From Tetrapyrgos nigripes (taxonomy: Eukaryota > Basidiomycota > Agaricomycetes > Agaricales > Campanellaceae): a stretch of 64,000 bases of DNA. Positions within the stretch are counted from its first letter, which is position 1; each line of letters opens with the position of its first letter. The notes beneath the pieces are model-generated. The model did no database searches, had not been told where the DNA came from, and was given only the letters and a program-made list of their open reading frames with translations. Below are positions 45,536-57,825 of this stretch, one piece after another. Made by a program: the position numbers and the translations under genes. The stretch covers positions 1 to 64,000 of the forward strand of contig JAACJM010000283.1 of assembly GCA_013368315.1 (NCBI GenBank). The letters are read 5' to 3'.

Positions 45536-45980
45536 GGTGCACATATGATGCCAAAGTTGCAAATAGATGTACGCTCCTTCTTCATGGACAGCGTCGGTTA
45601 TCTTCTTCCAGGCATGAATGTGTTCATCTGACCATATACTGGGTGCGTGCGGCCATGGAGAGCTAGTATAGAGGGCAAGTATTAGCCAAAAAATACCGTG
45701 ACCAATGAAACATCGAGAAGGGAGTGTTGCGTAGAACTCACCCTTGTTGAGATATGAGCATTGTCTCTGAAATGATTAATCCTGCTCCTCCTTTCGCGCA
45801 CTGACGGTAGTATTCTACCATGAGATCGGTAGGAACATTGGTGGGTACGTTTAGGTCTCTCGTTAGCGGCGCCATGAAGAACTTGTTTCGAATGGTCAGT
45901 GGACCCAGTTGTATTAGAGTGAAAAGCACTGATAACTCTTTGAGGCCTTGAGATTGATGTTTGGTTTCGAAAGAAGACAT
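45536..45980 (-). pseudogene. Old Yellow Enzyme family gene, truncated after exon 2
   Basis: Exon 1 (45742-45980) encodes MSSFETKHQSQGLKELSVLF and continues with IQLGPLTIRNKFFMAPLTRD, VPTDLMVEYYRQCAKGGAGL and ISETMLISQQG. Exon 2 (45662 down to about 45536) encodes SPWPHAPSIWSDEHIHAWKK and AVHEEGAYIYLQLWH. They join in frame across a 79-bp GT-AG intron (45663-45741). This is the N-terminal quarter of an FMN-dependent NADPH oxidoreductase of the Old Yellow Enzyme family. The rest is missing because the palindrome-rich repeat starts at 45536. Exon 1 is clean, so the truncation is probably recent. Confidence 0.8.
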
Positions 45981-46042
45981 TGCTGTAAAGGTTGGTCGAG
46001 GAGTTGGTGAGTTGAGTTGCTGAGCATTCCAAATGATCCCTC

Positions 46043-46049
46043 TTTTATA
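46043..46049 (-). promoter_or_regulatory. TATA box of the truncated Old Yellow Enzyme gene
   Basis: On the minus strand TATAAAA sits about 65 bp upstream of the ATG at 45980 (CCTATAAAAGAGGG). This is consistent with a genuine former promoter. Confidence 0.45.
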
Positions 46050-46059
46050 GGTGTCGAGG

Positions 46060-47434
46060 AAGGGTGGTACTAATCTTCATGCTGGCTTAGACAGCTCCCC
46101 AGGCTGAGTTACTCTGCTTCGAGTTCGTCAGCAAAAATACGATAAAGTGTTAGGTAATGCCAAAACTGTTCGATCAGATTTGTCAGCTAATCAACAGCTT
46201 CTGGAGAAACTTGGGAGAAAATGAGACAACCATGTCACACAACGAGCAATTTTCCGTGATCCTGCCTCCTCGGTATCACTACTTTTCACCAGTGAAAGCT
46301 GTTTTCAGCAGTGAAGATAAGCAGATACTTACTTGAAGAGACATTTGAGGTGGTATCCAGCAGGCATGCTGTGTTGAAAATCAAGTGAAAGTCAGCGTTT
46401 AAGTTGGCTGACAAAATTTTATGTCATTAGAAAGCATTTACTTACAAAGCAAGAGTGGATAACAAGTTGACAAGAACTAACTAGTGCTGTAATGTCAATG
46501 TGTACGCGTAGTACGTACACAGACTATCTTTGTCAGTATAAATGAAGACTTCAAACAGAGCAATGAGATCTACAATTCATAATGGAAACACGAACTACGA
46601 GGTCTAGCAAATCTCAAATCTGTTACCAGCATTCATCGAGCCATAAATGTTGATGTTCATAAAGAGTACCGTCTCATTCCACAGCAGGTGATTATATCAG
46701 CGACTTGCAGAGCCAAATCAGAGTCGTCGAATCCTGTTTAACAATGCTGTAAACCGATGCTGTGCTCGTCGGAAATCACTAACGGTCACACAGAGGCAAT
46801 GATGGCCACGCTATGGATTGCGACGCGCGCAAGAAGAAGGTACAAGATACAGGTGGTGGTGGTAAAGATAGAACTAGGGAATTGCTACATGACTAAGTGA
46901 CATAAAGGTGACGCTAGAAATACATGTGAAATGAGAAGAGAAACGAGTGGCTGTAAACCAGCAGGTTTACAGATATGCTGTAAAATATGAGAGACTTTGG
47001 TAGTGAGATGGGTGAGAATATGAGTGATTTTCATAGTGAGATGGACTGATGATATTGATATAATAGACTTTGGTAGTGAGATGGAGGGCTTTTGTAGTGA
47101 GATGGAATGATGATATTGATTTTGCAATGTGTAGACGGTAGGATAGTAATCATTGCAAGATATTTGATGCGGCAATGCCAATACTGCTGTTGTACTGTTG
47201 TATTGGAAGATATAAATAAATTTCGTAGTGAGATGGCCTAGACTTTGGTAGAATATGAGAGAGTTTTGAGTTGAGATGAAGTGATAATATTAATTTTGCA
47301 ATTTAAACCGGACGGTAGGATAGTAATCGTTGCAAGATATTTGATATGACAGTACCAATACTGTTGTAGCGGAAGATGATTTTGCGAAGAAGATGTAGCG
47401 TGTTGCAGGTATTGAAGCCATTGTGATCAGATCG
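46060..47434. repeat. Former promoter region and a diverged tandem duplication
   Basis: 46060-46880 shows no gene and is presumably the upstream region of the truncated oxidoreductase. From about 46990 the phrase TTGGTAGTGAGATGG recurs several times. A unit of about 190-240 bp containing TTTTGCAAT...GGTAGGATAGTAATC...TTGCAAGATATTTGATA appears at about 47110-47200 and again at 47295-47375. Confidence 0.5.
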
Positions 47435-49794
47435 GTATAGGTAAATCTGCAGACACCCCGTGCAGACATCCTTCGCATAGCATTGTAGATTACTGTATAG
47501 GACTATATGTACAGTGGCCAAAAAAATTGTCCACATGTTTGGCACTTTTGGAACGATTGCTGATTTAAGAGCTATTGAGCAGAAACCTCAAAACATGGCT
47601 GGTGGTAGCAAGAAAGCCTTTGATTAGAGCTACAATAATCTGTCTGTTTTGTCTTATTTGGCCACATATCTGTGGAGTTATGATTGATTTAAAATTGTAT
47701 GTCATTTGGACAATTTTTTGAGTTGCCACTTCAAAATCATTATTGCAATAACCTGATGTGTTATACATGATGTCATGGGTGGAGCTGTACAGTAATGTAA
47801 TTTATACACTACAATGATGTCATAGATGCCAGCTGGAGCATACATAGCAACATACAGATGCTCTACAGCCTCTATGAAAATCATGGGGTCCCTCATATCA
47901 GCCCAGAAAGACAACCTCTACTCTCTCCTCTTAACTGCCTCTCCATCTGCAAAAATTGCAGCTCAGACTGGAGTATGGAAGCCAAGAGTTGCTTTTGTGG
48001 CTTAAAAGACAAATACAGACAATGAGAACAATACAGCAGGGTGTCCTAGGAGGCTCTCTACTACTTGTGAAGAGGTTAGATTGGAAAAAAATCCATTCTG
48101 GTAAAGCCAGATTGCTACACAAGTGGCCTGAAACATCAAGGCTCTTCTTGGACAGCCTGTCCCAACCTATAACAGCCAAAACATTCCTGAAAACGTCTTG
48201 TGGCGATCTCCAAAACACAGAACAAGTGCAAACTTACAGTGACTTGCAGCAAGGCTCACTTGAAGTTTGCACAGATGTAAAAAGACCGGGCTGTAGAAGG
48301 CTAGAAGTGGGTTATTTTCTCAGATAAAACCAAAACCAATTATTTTGGGGCAAATATGCCCCAGCATGTGTGAGAAAAGAGAGATAAATTCATGGTACAG
48401 CAAGATGTAACAGAAATGATGACATTTGAGAGAGAAAATGACATGATGGGGTAGGGTATGGGGCAACAGTAAGCAGTAAAAATGGTCCAGATGAAGGGGA
48501 AGATAGATTGCAAACACTATATGACCATCTTAAGTAACAAAATCCTGGAAAGCATTAATAATATGGGAGTTGATCCAGAGGTGGCCATTTTTCAGCTGGG
48601 TATTAACTTTCTAAAGTGCTATATCCAATGGTTTCCTTTATCAGAACATGTCTCTCTACCTATAAAAGCAACACTCTGCTTTCATACTTCAGTCTGAGCT
48701 GAAATTTTGATAGAGGGAGGGGCAGTTTGGAGGAGAGAGTAGAGATTGTCTTTCTGGGCTGATATGAGGGACCCCATGATTTTCATAGAAGCTGTAGAGC
48801 ATCTGTATGTTGCTATGTATGCTCCAGCTGGCAGCTATGACATCATTGTGGTGTATACATCACATTACTGTACAGCTCCACCCATGACATCATGTATAAC
48901 ACATCAGGTTATTGCAATAATGATTTTGAAGTGGCAACTCAAAAAATTGTCCAAATGACATACAATTTTAAATCAATCATAACTCCACAGATATGTGGCC
49001 AAATAAGACAAAACAGACAGATTATTGTAGCTCTAATCAAAGGCTTTCTTGCTACCACCAGCCATGTTTTGAGATTTCTGCTCAATAGCTCTTAAATCAG
49101 CAATCTTTCCAAAAGTGCCAAACATGTGGACAATTTTTTTGGCCACTGTACCATACCACATATATATGTGACCTACAGGATGATTTTAAAGTTGTGTATT
49201 AGCTGTACACAGAGTGCAAAAATCTTCAAAAAAAGGAGTATAAGCACAGCCACAGATTTTTTCCTGAAACATTCTTACAGATTTTCTCTATTCAAGATAT
49301 CAGGAGAGTATCTATACATTCTCATGAGTGTATATCAGTGTGAATCTGTAAAGCAAGGACACTCAAGATGTCTCATAATGCTTTGAGATGCTTGCTATCT
49401 GCATTTCACTACTGATCTTTGAATATCCTATTATATCAAACAATTGGTAGTATTTGGCTCATGTCTGAGCATGTTTCTACAAGATAATACATTATAATAA
49501 CTTCAAGATAATTTGTACTCATTGTAATTTTTGGGAAGCACTCATGAGAATGTATAGATACTCTCCTAATATCTTGAATAGAGAAAATCTGTAAGAATGT
49601 TTCAGGAAAAAATCTGTGGCTGTGCTTATACTCCTTTTTTTGAAGATTTTTACACTCTGTGTACAGCTAATACACAACTTTAAAATCATCCTGTAGGTCA
49701 CATATATATATGGTATGGTACATATAGTCCTATACAGTAATCTACATGCTATGTGAAGGGTGTCTGCACGGGGTGTCTGCAGATTTACCTATAC
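47435..49794. mobile_element. MITE with doubled GGTGTCTGC ends, carrying a nested Tc1 copy
   Basis: Inverted repeats of about 260 bp begin GTATAGGTAAATCTGCAGAC at 47435 and end in the reverse complement at 49794. The tip contains two spaced copies of GCAGACA(C/T)C, i.e. GGTGTCTGC twice. The left arm is split by the 1637-bp Tc1-like copy at 47512-49148, and the intact right arm is the matching empty site (ATGTACCATACC). Without that insertion the element is about 720 bp. Related ends occur at 49885, 50115 and 51279. No coding capacity. Confidence 0.75.
47512..49148 (+). mobile_element. Non-autonomous Tc1-like element, copy 2 (1637 bp)
   Basis: Same length, orientation and internal stops as the element at 20695-22331, with only scattered substitutions. 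It is flanked by TA at 47510-47511 and 49149-49150. Long (about 416 bp) terminal inverted repeats include the leader region of the parental element. The relic GVDPEVAIFQ is followed directly by unrelated sequence and the inverted leader. Confidence 0.85.
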
Positions 49795-50114
49795 TGGAAG
49801 AAATGTGTGTACTATACAAGAAACTAACAAGAGCAATGATTTTGACAAGGTATGAGTCAGTAGTGATAAGAATCAGAGTGTCTCCAGGGGGTGTCTGCAG
49901 ATTTCTGATACCTGTCCAAGAAGTATCTTTGTGAGCAAACCGACGATAAATAATCTCTGTTGCAAACTCACTTAGGAATGAAGTCCAGCTTCAGGATTTG
50001 CTCAAGCCTATCAATGAGGACCTCGTAGACCCAGGCGAAGCCAGTTACTACATGTATCATTCCAACAGCACTTAACCCGATGAACGTTGTATGAGCTATC
50101 TTGATAAAAATTCG
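49150..50114. other. Right half of the doubled-end MITE and an unidentified stretch
   Basis: 49150-49794 belongs to the MITE described above. Within 49795-50114 a GGTGTCTGCAGATTT tip stands alone at 49885. The minus strand has a 50-codon open stretch (TFIGLSAVGMIHVVTGFAWV) that might be a fragment of a membrane protein exon. I cannot identify it. Confidence 0.4.
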
Positions 50115-50571
50115 GTATAGGTAAATCTGCAGACACCCTTCGGATAGCATTGTAAATTACTGTATAAGACTGTACTTACCATACCATATATATATTTAAG
50201 CTTCCAGATGCTTTGCAAGTTGTGTATCTGCTGTACACAAAGCGTAAAAATCTTCAAAAAAGGAGTATAAGCACAGCCACAGATTTTTTTCCTGAAACAT
50301 TCTTACAGATTTTCTCTATTCAAGATACCAGGAGAGTATTTCTACATTCTCATGAGTGTATATCAGTGTGAATATGTAGTCCAAGAACACTCAAAATGCT
50401 TTGAGATGCTTGCTACCTGTGTTTGTACTACTCATCTTTGAATATCATATTATATCAAACAACTGGTAGTATTTGGCTCATGTCTGAGCATGTTTTTACA
50501 AGATAATTTGTGCTCATTTGTAATTTCTGGGAAGGGTGTCTGCAGGGTGTCTGCACCATGCAGACACCCTA
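50115..50571. mobile_element. Third, degraded copy of the doubled-end MITE
   Basis: Starts GTATAGGTAAATCTGCAGAC at 50115 and follows the left arm of the 47435 element for about 240 bp with many substitutions. It ends in GGGTGTCTGCAGGGTGTCTG and an inverted CAGACACCC by 50571. Confidence 0.65.
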
Positions 50572-52160
50572 AGAAAGCAAAATAAGAGTGTTAGGTAAGT
50601 ACTTCTGCCCAGAACTGGATAGGAATGGATTTGATATAAAGATTAGCTATCAATAGCCAATTTTTGTAAAGAGACTATTTTCTCTGCCTGTGTGTTCTCT
50701 TATACTGGTTTCCATCCTCTGTCTCTTCACCTCTGTTTTCTGCATGACATCTGTGCTTAGACCTAGCCGATTGTTGTGGCTGGCAAGGTTCTGCCGGATT
50801 GGTAATTTCCTGAACAGCCATGGTTGACCTGTTTAAGCCTTTCTCTTCAGTAAATGGATCTGGGAGGCATATTCTTCTCTTTCTCTACTCGCTTTGCTGC
50901 TCTTTCTGCTTTCATCTTTTCCTGTATAGCCTTGCAAAGGCCGCTCTCCTAAAAACTAGTCAGAAAAAAACTCGTAATAATTAAAAAAGTATTATTGCAC
51001 CTCAAGGTCAGATTCTGTATAAGGCCAGCTGTCTGCGCCAGCCTCGCTATATGAAATCACATCACTTACTGTAACTATGCGTATTGTAAAGGGATAATTA
51101 CAAACAAGCTCATTTTGAAAGAATGGGCCACTAAAATGTAGAAAATGTTGCAAACCAGAAAGTGTATGATATGTCCTGGACTTATGTACATGCCCGGGCA
51201 GCCATCATTCCTATTATTCATCCTAGATAGTAGAACTTAACAAAAAAAAATGGTTTTGACAACAAATGAACTAATTGGGGTGTCTGCACTGGGTGTCTGC
51301 AGATTTCTCATACCCATGATCTGATGGGGGTAATAGGAGTACGATCGTGTAGTCATTGTCGTCTGTCGGGTATTGACAACCTCCACTGGTAGTGGGAGGT
51401 TCGGCAGAGCAGGAGGCGAGAGACATATTTCGCTTGGGATCGGGGTTTGATATCGGGAGCCGTGTCTGAGGAGGTCAAGAATTGAATGATGGTCGCTGAG
51501 CAGAGCAGGAGTCTTATCAGGGCTTTCCAATGGCAAGGGCCAATGACTCGGAGATAATGCCAGAAGTGCGTGATGTAGAATTTGGATTTCTCTTTAGGAA
51601 GGGGCTGGAGCCATCCGTGTAGTAAGTAGACGAGTAGATTTATTGATTTGCTACTGTAGTCATGAAGGCTTGGCATCTGCATTGACATGTTTGACTAATT
51701 GATTGAGATGTGAAGGAAGAGAAAGATTTGTGAGGGTGATGCATGGCATACCCAGCCAATTGAATTTCTTTCAATGGAAAGTGAGATGCAGCAATGAAAG
51801 GCAATTTGCATAGTGGATATGGTCTCTTGATGGGATGTACTGAAGGTAGCGCAAGGTAAGGATGATTCAACGATACCGAAGTGGCAGAATTTACAAGTTT
51901 CATGAACAGGGGGGCCAGAGTTGAGTGGTTATCCATCTCCAACATGGACAAGTCTTTTGAACCTCACCAAGCTGGTTGAAATCAGTTTGTTAAAGGTCCA
52001 GCATGACATCACACCCGTTGATGAGACATGGGTCAGCTCGAGCAGCATACAATGTCCTAGCAAAATCAGGAGTAGAGAACCTACCCACAGATTTTCTGAG
52101 CACTGCAGTTGCATTTTCCCGGGCCTCTGTGTCGATCTGATCTGTACGATCTAACGAAGA
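50572..52160. other. No gene identified
   Basis: A lone doubled tip (GGTGTCTGCACTGGGTGTCT) lies at 51279-51298. The minus strand between 51300 and 51950 has a few overlapping open stretches rich in Ser/Pro/Leu (SLNHPYLALPSVHP, IPSEICLSPPALPN) that could be remnants of one disordered-protein exon. No splice-consistent gene model emerges. Confidence 0.35.
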
Positions 52161-54399
52161 CTGCTTAAAGACTTGTCGTTGGTCAAAGCTCGTCTCCGGG
52201 GTCGGAACACAATATTCGAATAAGTATTCCTCGAATGTACAATAACTGAAAAATGAACAATCTGAGTAGATTGCTGAGATATCTGTGAACGTAATAGACT
52301 GGACTTAATAATCCAGAACCGAGAAGTCTTGGATGAAATACACAGAGTGTGCAAAGTCATACAATATTTAACAGAAAGCTCTGAATCAAAATGTCTTGAT
52401 CAGAGAACTCAATGTTGAATAAATCTGTCTTTGGTGTAGATGTTGGGATCACACTTGGTGAGAGAGTAGACGTAAGTGAGAAGTGGTACTTCACAGGGGA
52501 AGTAGTTACTGGAAGGGAAGTACTTGTTAGGGAACTTGTTTTGGGGAACTTCTTTTTATTTGTACACAAAATTGGGCTACTTATATACTCATAGAATAAG
52601 TATTTCAAATTACTGTGCAGCTGAGGCACAGTAAAAAGTGGTACAATAAAGAAATAATGACTACGGAGCAGTAACTGCGGCTAAGTAACTGTGCGCAAAG
52701 TGACTATGCTGCGCAGTGACTGTGGACTGTAGGTAACTCGGTAAATGATGAAATAGAAGTTGGTCTCATGACTGAAATATCCAATAATCCTAATAAGTAA
52801 AATTATCTCACACTGTGGCAATATGTGTCCAATGTGTAGAAACCACGAAGTGGGTTTACACTCTGGCAAGATGTGGGTGGAGACAAGTGGGAATGTTGCG
52901 CTGCGTCAAACAGAAAATGATCCCACCATAGGTGTGTAGATCTGTACCTATATTTTTCATGAATGTTCCGATATACGATCAGAAAAGAGTTCTTATTGAA
53001 CGTAAGTAGAACCAGTACATGTCATATAGAGGTGTCATAGTTAACAGAAGGTTGTCTGCATGCCGTGTAAGGTAGCAGGGTAGTACATTTTTCAAGGAGA
53101 GAAAGGAGGACTAAGAAGATCAAATATTTATTGGAGTGCGTGAGATAGGTGCTCAAGGATCTGAGTAGAAGGTAGAATAAGCCAGGAGGATAAGAGAATT
53201 TGGACAGACATCTCATCCCCAACCTGTCAGGATGCATGACCAGGTGGGTAAAGAAGGCTATTTTACAATTTAGGGTGTTTTTTGAGGCAGATTCCAAGAA
53301 GGGGGCAGTAGTTGGAGAAGATGTATAGTGATGGCAGGTTAATTCTCAAAGAAAGCTGAGAAAGAAGCTGGTTATCAACTGTTAACTAGAAAAGTGACTA
53401 GAATGCTTGGAAAGCATTGCGAAGTACATGTAGAATGAGAACGTCTATGGGTACAGAAGAGACGTAAAACAAAGTATCGTAGGCCTTCAGCGAAGGGCAA
53501 GAGCACCTCTCACAGTCTAAGCACAGGTAGTGATCGTAAGTGCAATAACTGTAGGAATAAGAGTCGTGCCTGCAGGAACGACGATGGTGACGACGGGAAT
53601 GCCACTGAGGTCACGGCATCGACAACAGAGGTGACTGCAGGAATAGCAGAAGGAACTACCAGAACAACGAGCGGGCGTGGAAGGAGTAGAGGCTGAAAGG
53701 AGTGTAGGAGGGTGTACAGGGAATATAGATGAGGTGTTGAGACCGCCTGCAGCAAGAATCCAAGCGCTGTGATTGGATGGAGGTCACGTTTTTGTGGCTG
53801 TGTAACGTGAGAGGAGCGGCAAAAAGTCGACTGCTCAACGTCCTGGACAGCGTAGACCCGAAAGATAAAGCTAGAGTAGTAGGTTAGAGTACTTCTTATT
53901 TATGTACGTACAACGAATCGAATCACATGCAGAGCCCAAGAGGAGGAAGAAAAAAAGAATCAGATACGCTGAATTATCGATACAGTATCCACAAAATTTA
54001 GACGAAGATGACAAGACACTTGCAAGAAAAGTAACGGGTACGAGTATGAGTTACAGAACACGAAAAGGAAAAAGAAAGAAAGAGGTGGAGGTAGAGAAAA
54101 AGGAGACGGGATAAAAACGGGATAAGCATGTAATAATACAACTTTTGTTTAACTTCTACTTTGAACAGACAAGACCAAAACTCGTACTGAAGAAAAGGGA
54201 AAGGGGGGGAAGGCGTAGATGCGGAGGAAGGTACCGCGGGGGAAGGTATAGGTACAGGTTACGCCAATAAGTTGAATGCAGGAAGTTGAATGCAGAGGGG
54301 GTAGGTTAACCCGAAAGTACAAGAAGGTAGGGTAGGGTATGTCATCATGATGAAGCTTGAAGCTTAAAATGCAAGTGCAGACGCTGGTACCGGTAAAGC
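52161..54399. other. No gene identified
   Basis: Short frames only. Around 52620-52740 there are several CAGTAACTG/CAGTGACTG repeats. 53500-53700 is a GA/AC-rich region with weak periodicity (AACGACGATGGTGACGACGG). A small basic plus-strand frame (53902-54114, KRRKKKRIR, KGKRKKE) lies in the likely 3' flank of the minus-strand gene and is not considered a gene. Confidence 0.4.
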
Positions 54400-55931
54400 C
54401 TAAGAGGATTCAGACTCGGACTCGGGCTCGGACATGGATGCAGAGGTAGATGTAGATGTAGATGCAGACGTTGCTAGACGTCGTCGTTTCGGACTACCGG
54501 GAGACGTTGTCGTTGCAATCGAGGGGATAGGTATAGAAGTCTGGGCTGTAGTTGTAGAAGGCGAAGTCGAAGTCGAAGTAGCAGAGGTGGTGGACGGAGA
54601 GGTAGAGGCTGACGTTGACTGAGACGTAGAGACAGAAACGAATGCGAATGCAGCGTTGGCAGTATCATCATTATCACCATCTTCCTCTCATTGACGTTTA
54701 TGAGACTTAGACTTGGCTTTTACCGGTGACGAAGGAGGCGTAGGTATGAGTGTGGAAGAGGGAGCTTGGGCTTCAGTCTGAGTCTGAGTTTGAGTATGAG
54801 GGGTGGTAGTAGTGGTGGTGGTAGTCGATGAAGTAGTAGCAGCGGTCATATCATTTGTCATCGAGACACTAGCCCCAGTCCCAGCACTACCAGACCCGGT
54901 TCTTCGTCTTTTCACCATACCAACGTTGCCTTCGCCTTCCCCATGACCAGCGTCCCTGTCATCCTCATCCTTATCTCCAATGCCATCTTCCGGGCTCTTC
55001 CTCCTCCTCTTCAACCCCATCCCCAGCGACAACAGTGTCCCAGTCATTCCTAAACCAGACAGAGACAGAGTACCCGTACGTCCCAACATTCCCAACGTTC
55101 CAGTCCTCCCCAAACCTCTGCCCAACGTCCCCGTCCCCGTCCCCGTCCTCTCCAAGGCTCTCACCTTCTCATTCCCATTAGCCTCAGCCTCAGCCCCACT
55201 CTTACCCTCACCCTCACACATACCCGATCCGATTCGCTCATGCTCATCAAAGCTAATCAAAGGTTCACTCATACTCATACTCATACCCATAACCACATCC
55301 ATATCGTCTCCATCTCCATCCCCACCCGTCGTACCCTTACCCACGCCACCACAGACACCACCACCAACACCCCCACAAACCCTCCCCCCCCTCCCCTCCC
55401 TCTCAAACATCTTCTGCAAATGCACATAATTCGAAACAATCTGTTTATCATCCATCGCAGCTTCGAGGAGAGAAAAACGTTGATAGGGATGAGGGGTTAG
55501 CCAGTGCCATTTGGTACCACGGCGAGAGGTGGTGGTACTAGGGCTCGAGGTACTAGGGCTCGAGGTGGTAAGGTTGAGCGAAGAGGACTGCATCTGGGTC
55601 TGGGTCTGAGTCTGTGCCTCGAGATGATTCCTCAAAATATAATACTTTGGTATCGCATATCTCGTTCTGAAGAGGGTCATGTGGGTGTGTGTTTGTGTTT
55701 CTTCAGCTTCATCTTCTTCGCCTTTATCTTCGTCTTCACCTTCGCCTTCACCCTCATCTGCGTCTTCATCTGCACCATTAACCGTCCCATCACGATCCAG
55801 AACCCTCAGCCCCCTCGAACTCCCCACCCCAACAGCATCCAAAACATCTGACCAAGTCGTTCCAGTGGCGGTCCAGTTCCAGTTGGGGGGAATCGTCATC
55901 GTTATCGTTGTCTCTTTCTCCTCTTGGTTTT

Positions 55932-55973
<42 letters not shown>

Positions 55974-57405
55974 AGTCACCACTGGGAACAACCCCAACCC
56001 CCTCAAATACCCCCCCAACGCAACTCTATCGATATCCAACCACCTTTCTTCGATCTCGGATGAAGAGATGAATTGGAGGGAGAGGAGACGGGAGGTGAGG
56101 GCGCCTGGGAGGGGGGTTAGGTGGGGGGGGATTGAGACGACAATTGGGACGGGGTAGAGTTACGAGAAGATGGAGTTGTAGTCGTAGTCGTAGTAGACGC
56201 AGACGTAGGCGTTGAAGAAGATGAAGACGGAGTTGTAGACGCAGACGTAGGCGTGGAAGAAGATGAAGACGAAGTTGTAGTCGTAGACGTAGATAGAGTT
56301 GGCTGAGAAGCTGTAGTCGTAGTTGTCGTAGTTGTAGACGCAGACTCCGAAGAAGACGTAGACTCTGGAGAACCCTCAGCCTCATCGTCCAAGTTAAACG
56401 TCTGATTCTCCGTATCCATTCGCCTTGACGTTGATGTTGACGCTTCCCCTTCCCCTTCCACACCCTCTATAATCGAAGGCATCACCCCAACCCCAGGACC
56501 AGATACCATCTCAATAGGCATTGTATCTACCCTCTTCAACCCACTTCCCCTTCCCTCTCTTCCCTCATTCTCTGCCCTTTCTCTTCCGCACACTGACGAT
56601 CCCCCTCCACCTCCTCACCCTCTCCTTCTACCCCTCCACACTCTCACTAGTCCCCCTGGATAGATAATACTCGTATGTTGCGAGAGAGGTGTATGGGTCG
56701 AAGATTGTTGGGGCTGGTCTAAAGTTCAGGGTAGGCATAGGCGTTACTTGTTTCGCTTTGGGATTGGGATTGAGATACGCAAAATCCCTCACCCCAACCC
56801 CCCACCTATCCAACTCTTCCCTAGCTTCGATCAGGTTGTCCCAGTTTATCGGGGGAATGTCGATTTCGGTAGGGACGAGTGAGGTGTTTGAGGCGAGAGA
56901 GGTGGTGGACCAGGAACGTTGTACGTGATTATGGTTGCTAGTGCTAGTGCTGGTCGACGTCGAGTCTGGATCAGCAACGTCATTTCTCCAGGCAGAAATG
57001 TCATCCGAGTGCATAGGCGTAAGCACCAACATGGTCACATCACCATTAGGATCAATAACTATACCCTTTGGTGGTGGACCGTCCAAGTGGGGGTTATACG
57101 TTGTTGAGTCAAAGCCGTGTTGGGGAGAGTGGAGGTCTGAGGAGGGTGTTGCGAGGGAGAGGGCCTGTAAGAGGAAGATTGATTAGTTGAAGCAAAGGAG
57201 AGTGAAAGCGAAGAACGAAAGCGTGAAAGAAAGACACCCACCTTCTTAACCTGACACTCTCTATCCTCCCCGTCAAAATTAATCTTCTCTCTCATAGACT
57301 CTTCTACGCAGGGTCTTTTCTTTGGAAGTTGGGAGAAACCGAAGCCGCCCTCAGAAGTCACAGAGGAAGAAGGGAAGGAATGGACGCGTTTAGATCCAGT
57401 GACAC
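54400..57405 (-). CDS. Ser/Thr-rich multi-exon gene, in-frame TGA near its end
   Basis: Exons on the minus strand: 57242-57405 (GVTGSKRVHSF...SQLPKKRPCVE) joins in frame across a 77-bp intron (57165-57241) to an exon from 57164 (ALSLATPSSDLH, then PPPKGIVIDPNGDVTMLVL). Further exons lie near 56117-56593 (long Thr/Ser runs) and 54691-55899 (TRYAIPKYYILRNHLEAQ, TPHPYQRFSLLEAAMDDK, KRRRKSPE, KRRRTGSG). The joins between these last three are not resolved. A TGA at 54688-54690 is followed in frame by 95 more codons of the same Ser/Thr style ending ESESS at 54400. Basic clusters suggest a nuclear protein. The family is not recognised and the start lies upstream of 57405. Confidence 0.5.
55929..55973. 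repeat. (TCTCGG)n microsatellite
   Basis: Seven tandem copies of a hexamer between the two main coding blocks of the minus-strand gene. On that strand it could encode an Arg-Asp run. Confidence 0.8.
56165..56340 (-). repeat. Imperfect GTAGTCGTAGACG trinucleotide-like repeat in coding sequence
   Basis: Degenerate repeats of GTAGTC/GTAGACGCAGACGTAGGCGT. They encode alternating Thr runs and SSSSSTPTSASTT blocks in the minus-strand gene. A 54-bp block near 56190 is repeated at about 56240. Confidence 0.7.
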
Positions 57406-57825
57406 CTAAAAAGCAATTCCGAGCAACGTTAGATTAGTCTAGTCGCGACTGGGACTAGTTTGACTCACAAGTAGAAGCAGCTAGCCTCACTCGCTCTCAG
57501 ACACCCTCGCCTGCATCTCTCTTTCCACTCTCTCCATAACCATGGGTGTCGCTTGTCGCCGCCCTCGTCGGTGTCGTCGTCGGTGTCGGTGTCGCCGTGG
57601 TCGGGAACGAGTAATAAGTCGGGTAAAGGTAAGGTACGTGATGTGAAAAAAGGCAGGCGATTCCTTTTTGGGATGACATCATGGATTACTTCCGGAGATC
57701 GTTGGCTTGTGATTGGCGCCGAGGTCCGAAATGAGTCATTGGCCTCGGGATTGTGTAGATGCTCCGGAGTTGCTCGACGGTGGTCTTCCCCCTTCACTGT
57801 TCCCTGCCAAAATGTAATTCCAGTC

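Noticed and set aside
54980..56071. Plus-strand Pro/Thr/Ser-rich frames
   Set aside because: They are antisense to the minus-strand gene, which has splice-consistent exons and non-repetitive domain-like blocks.
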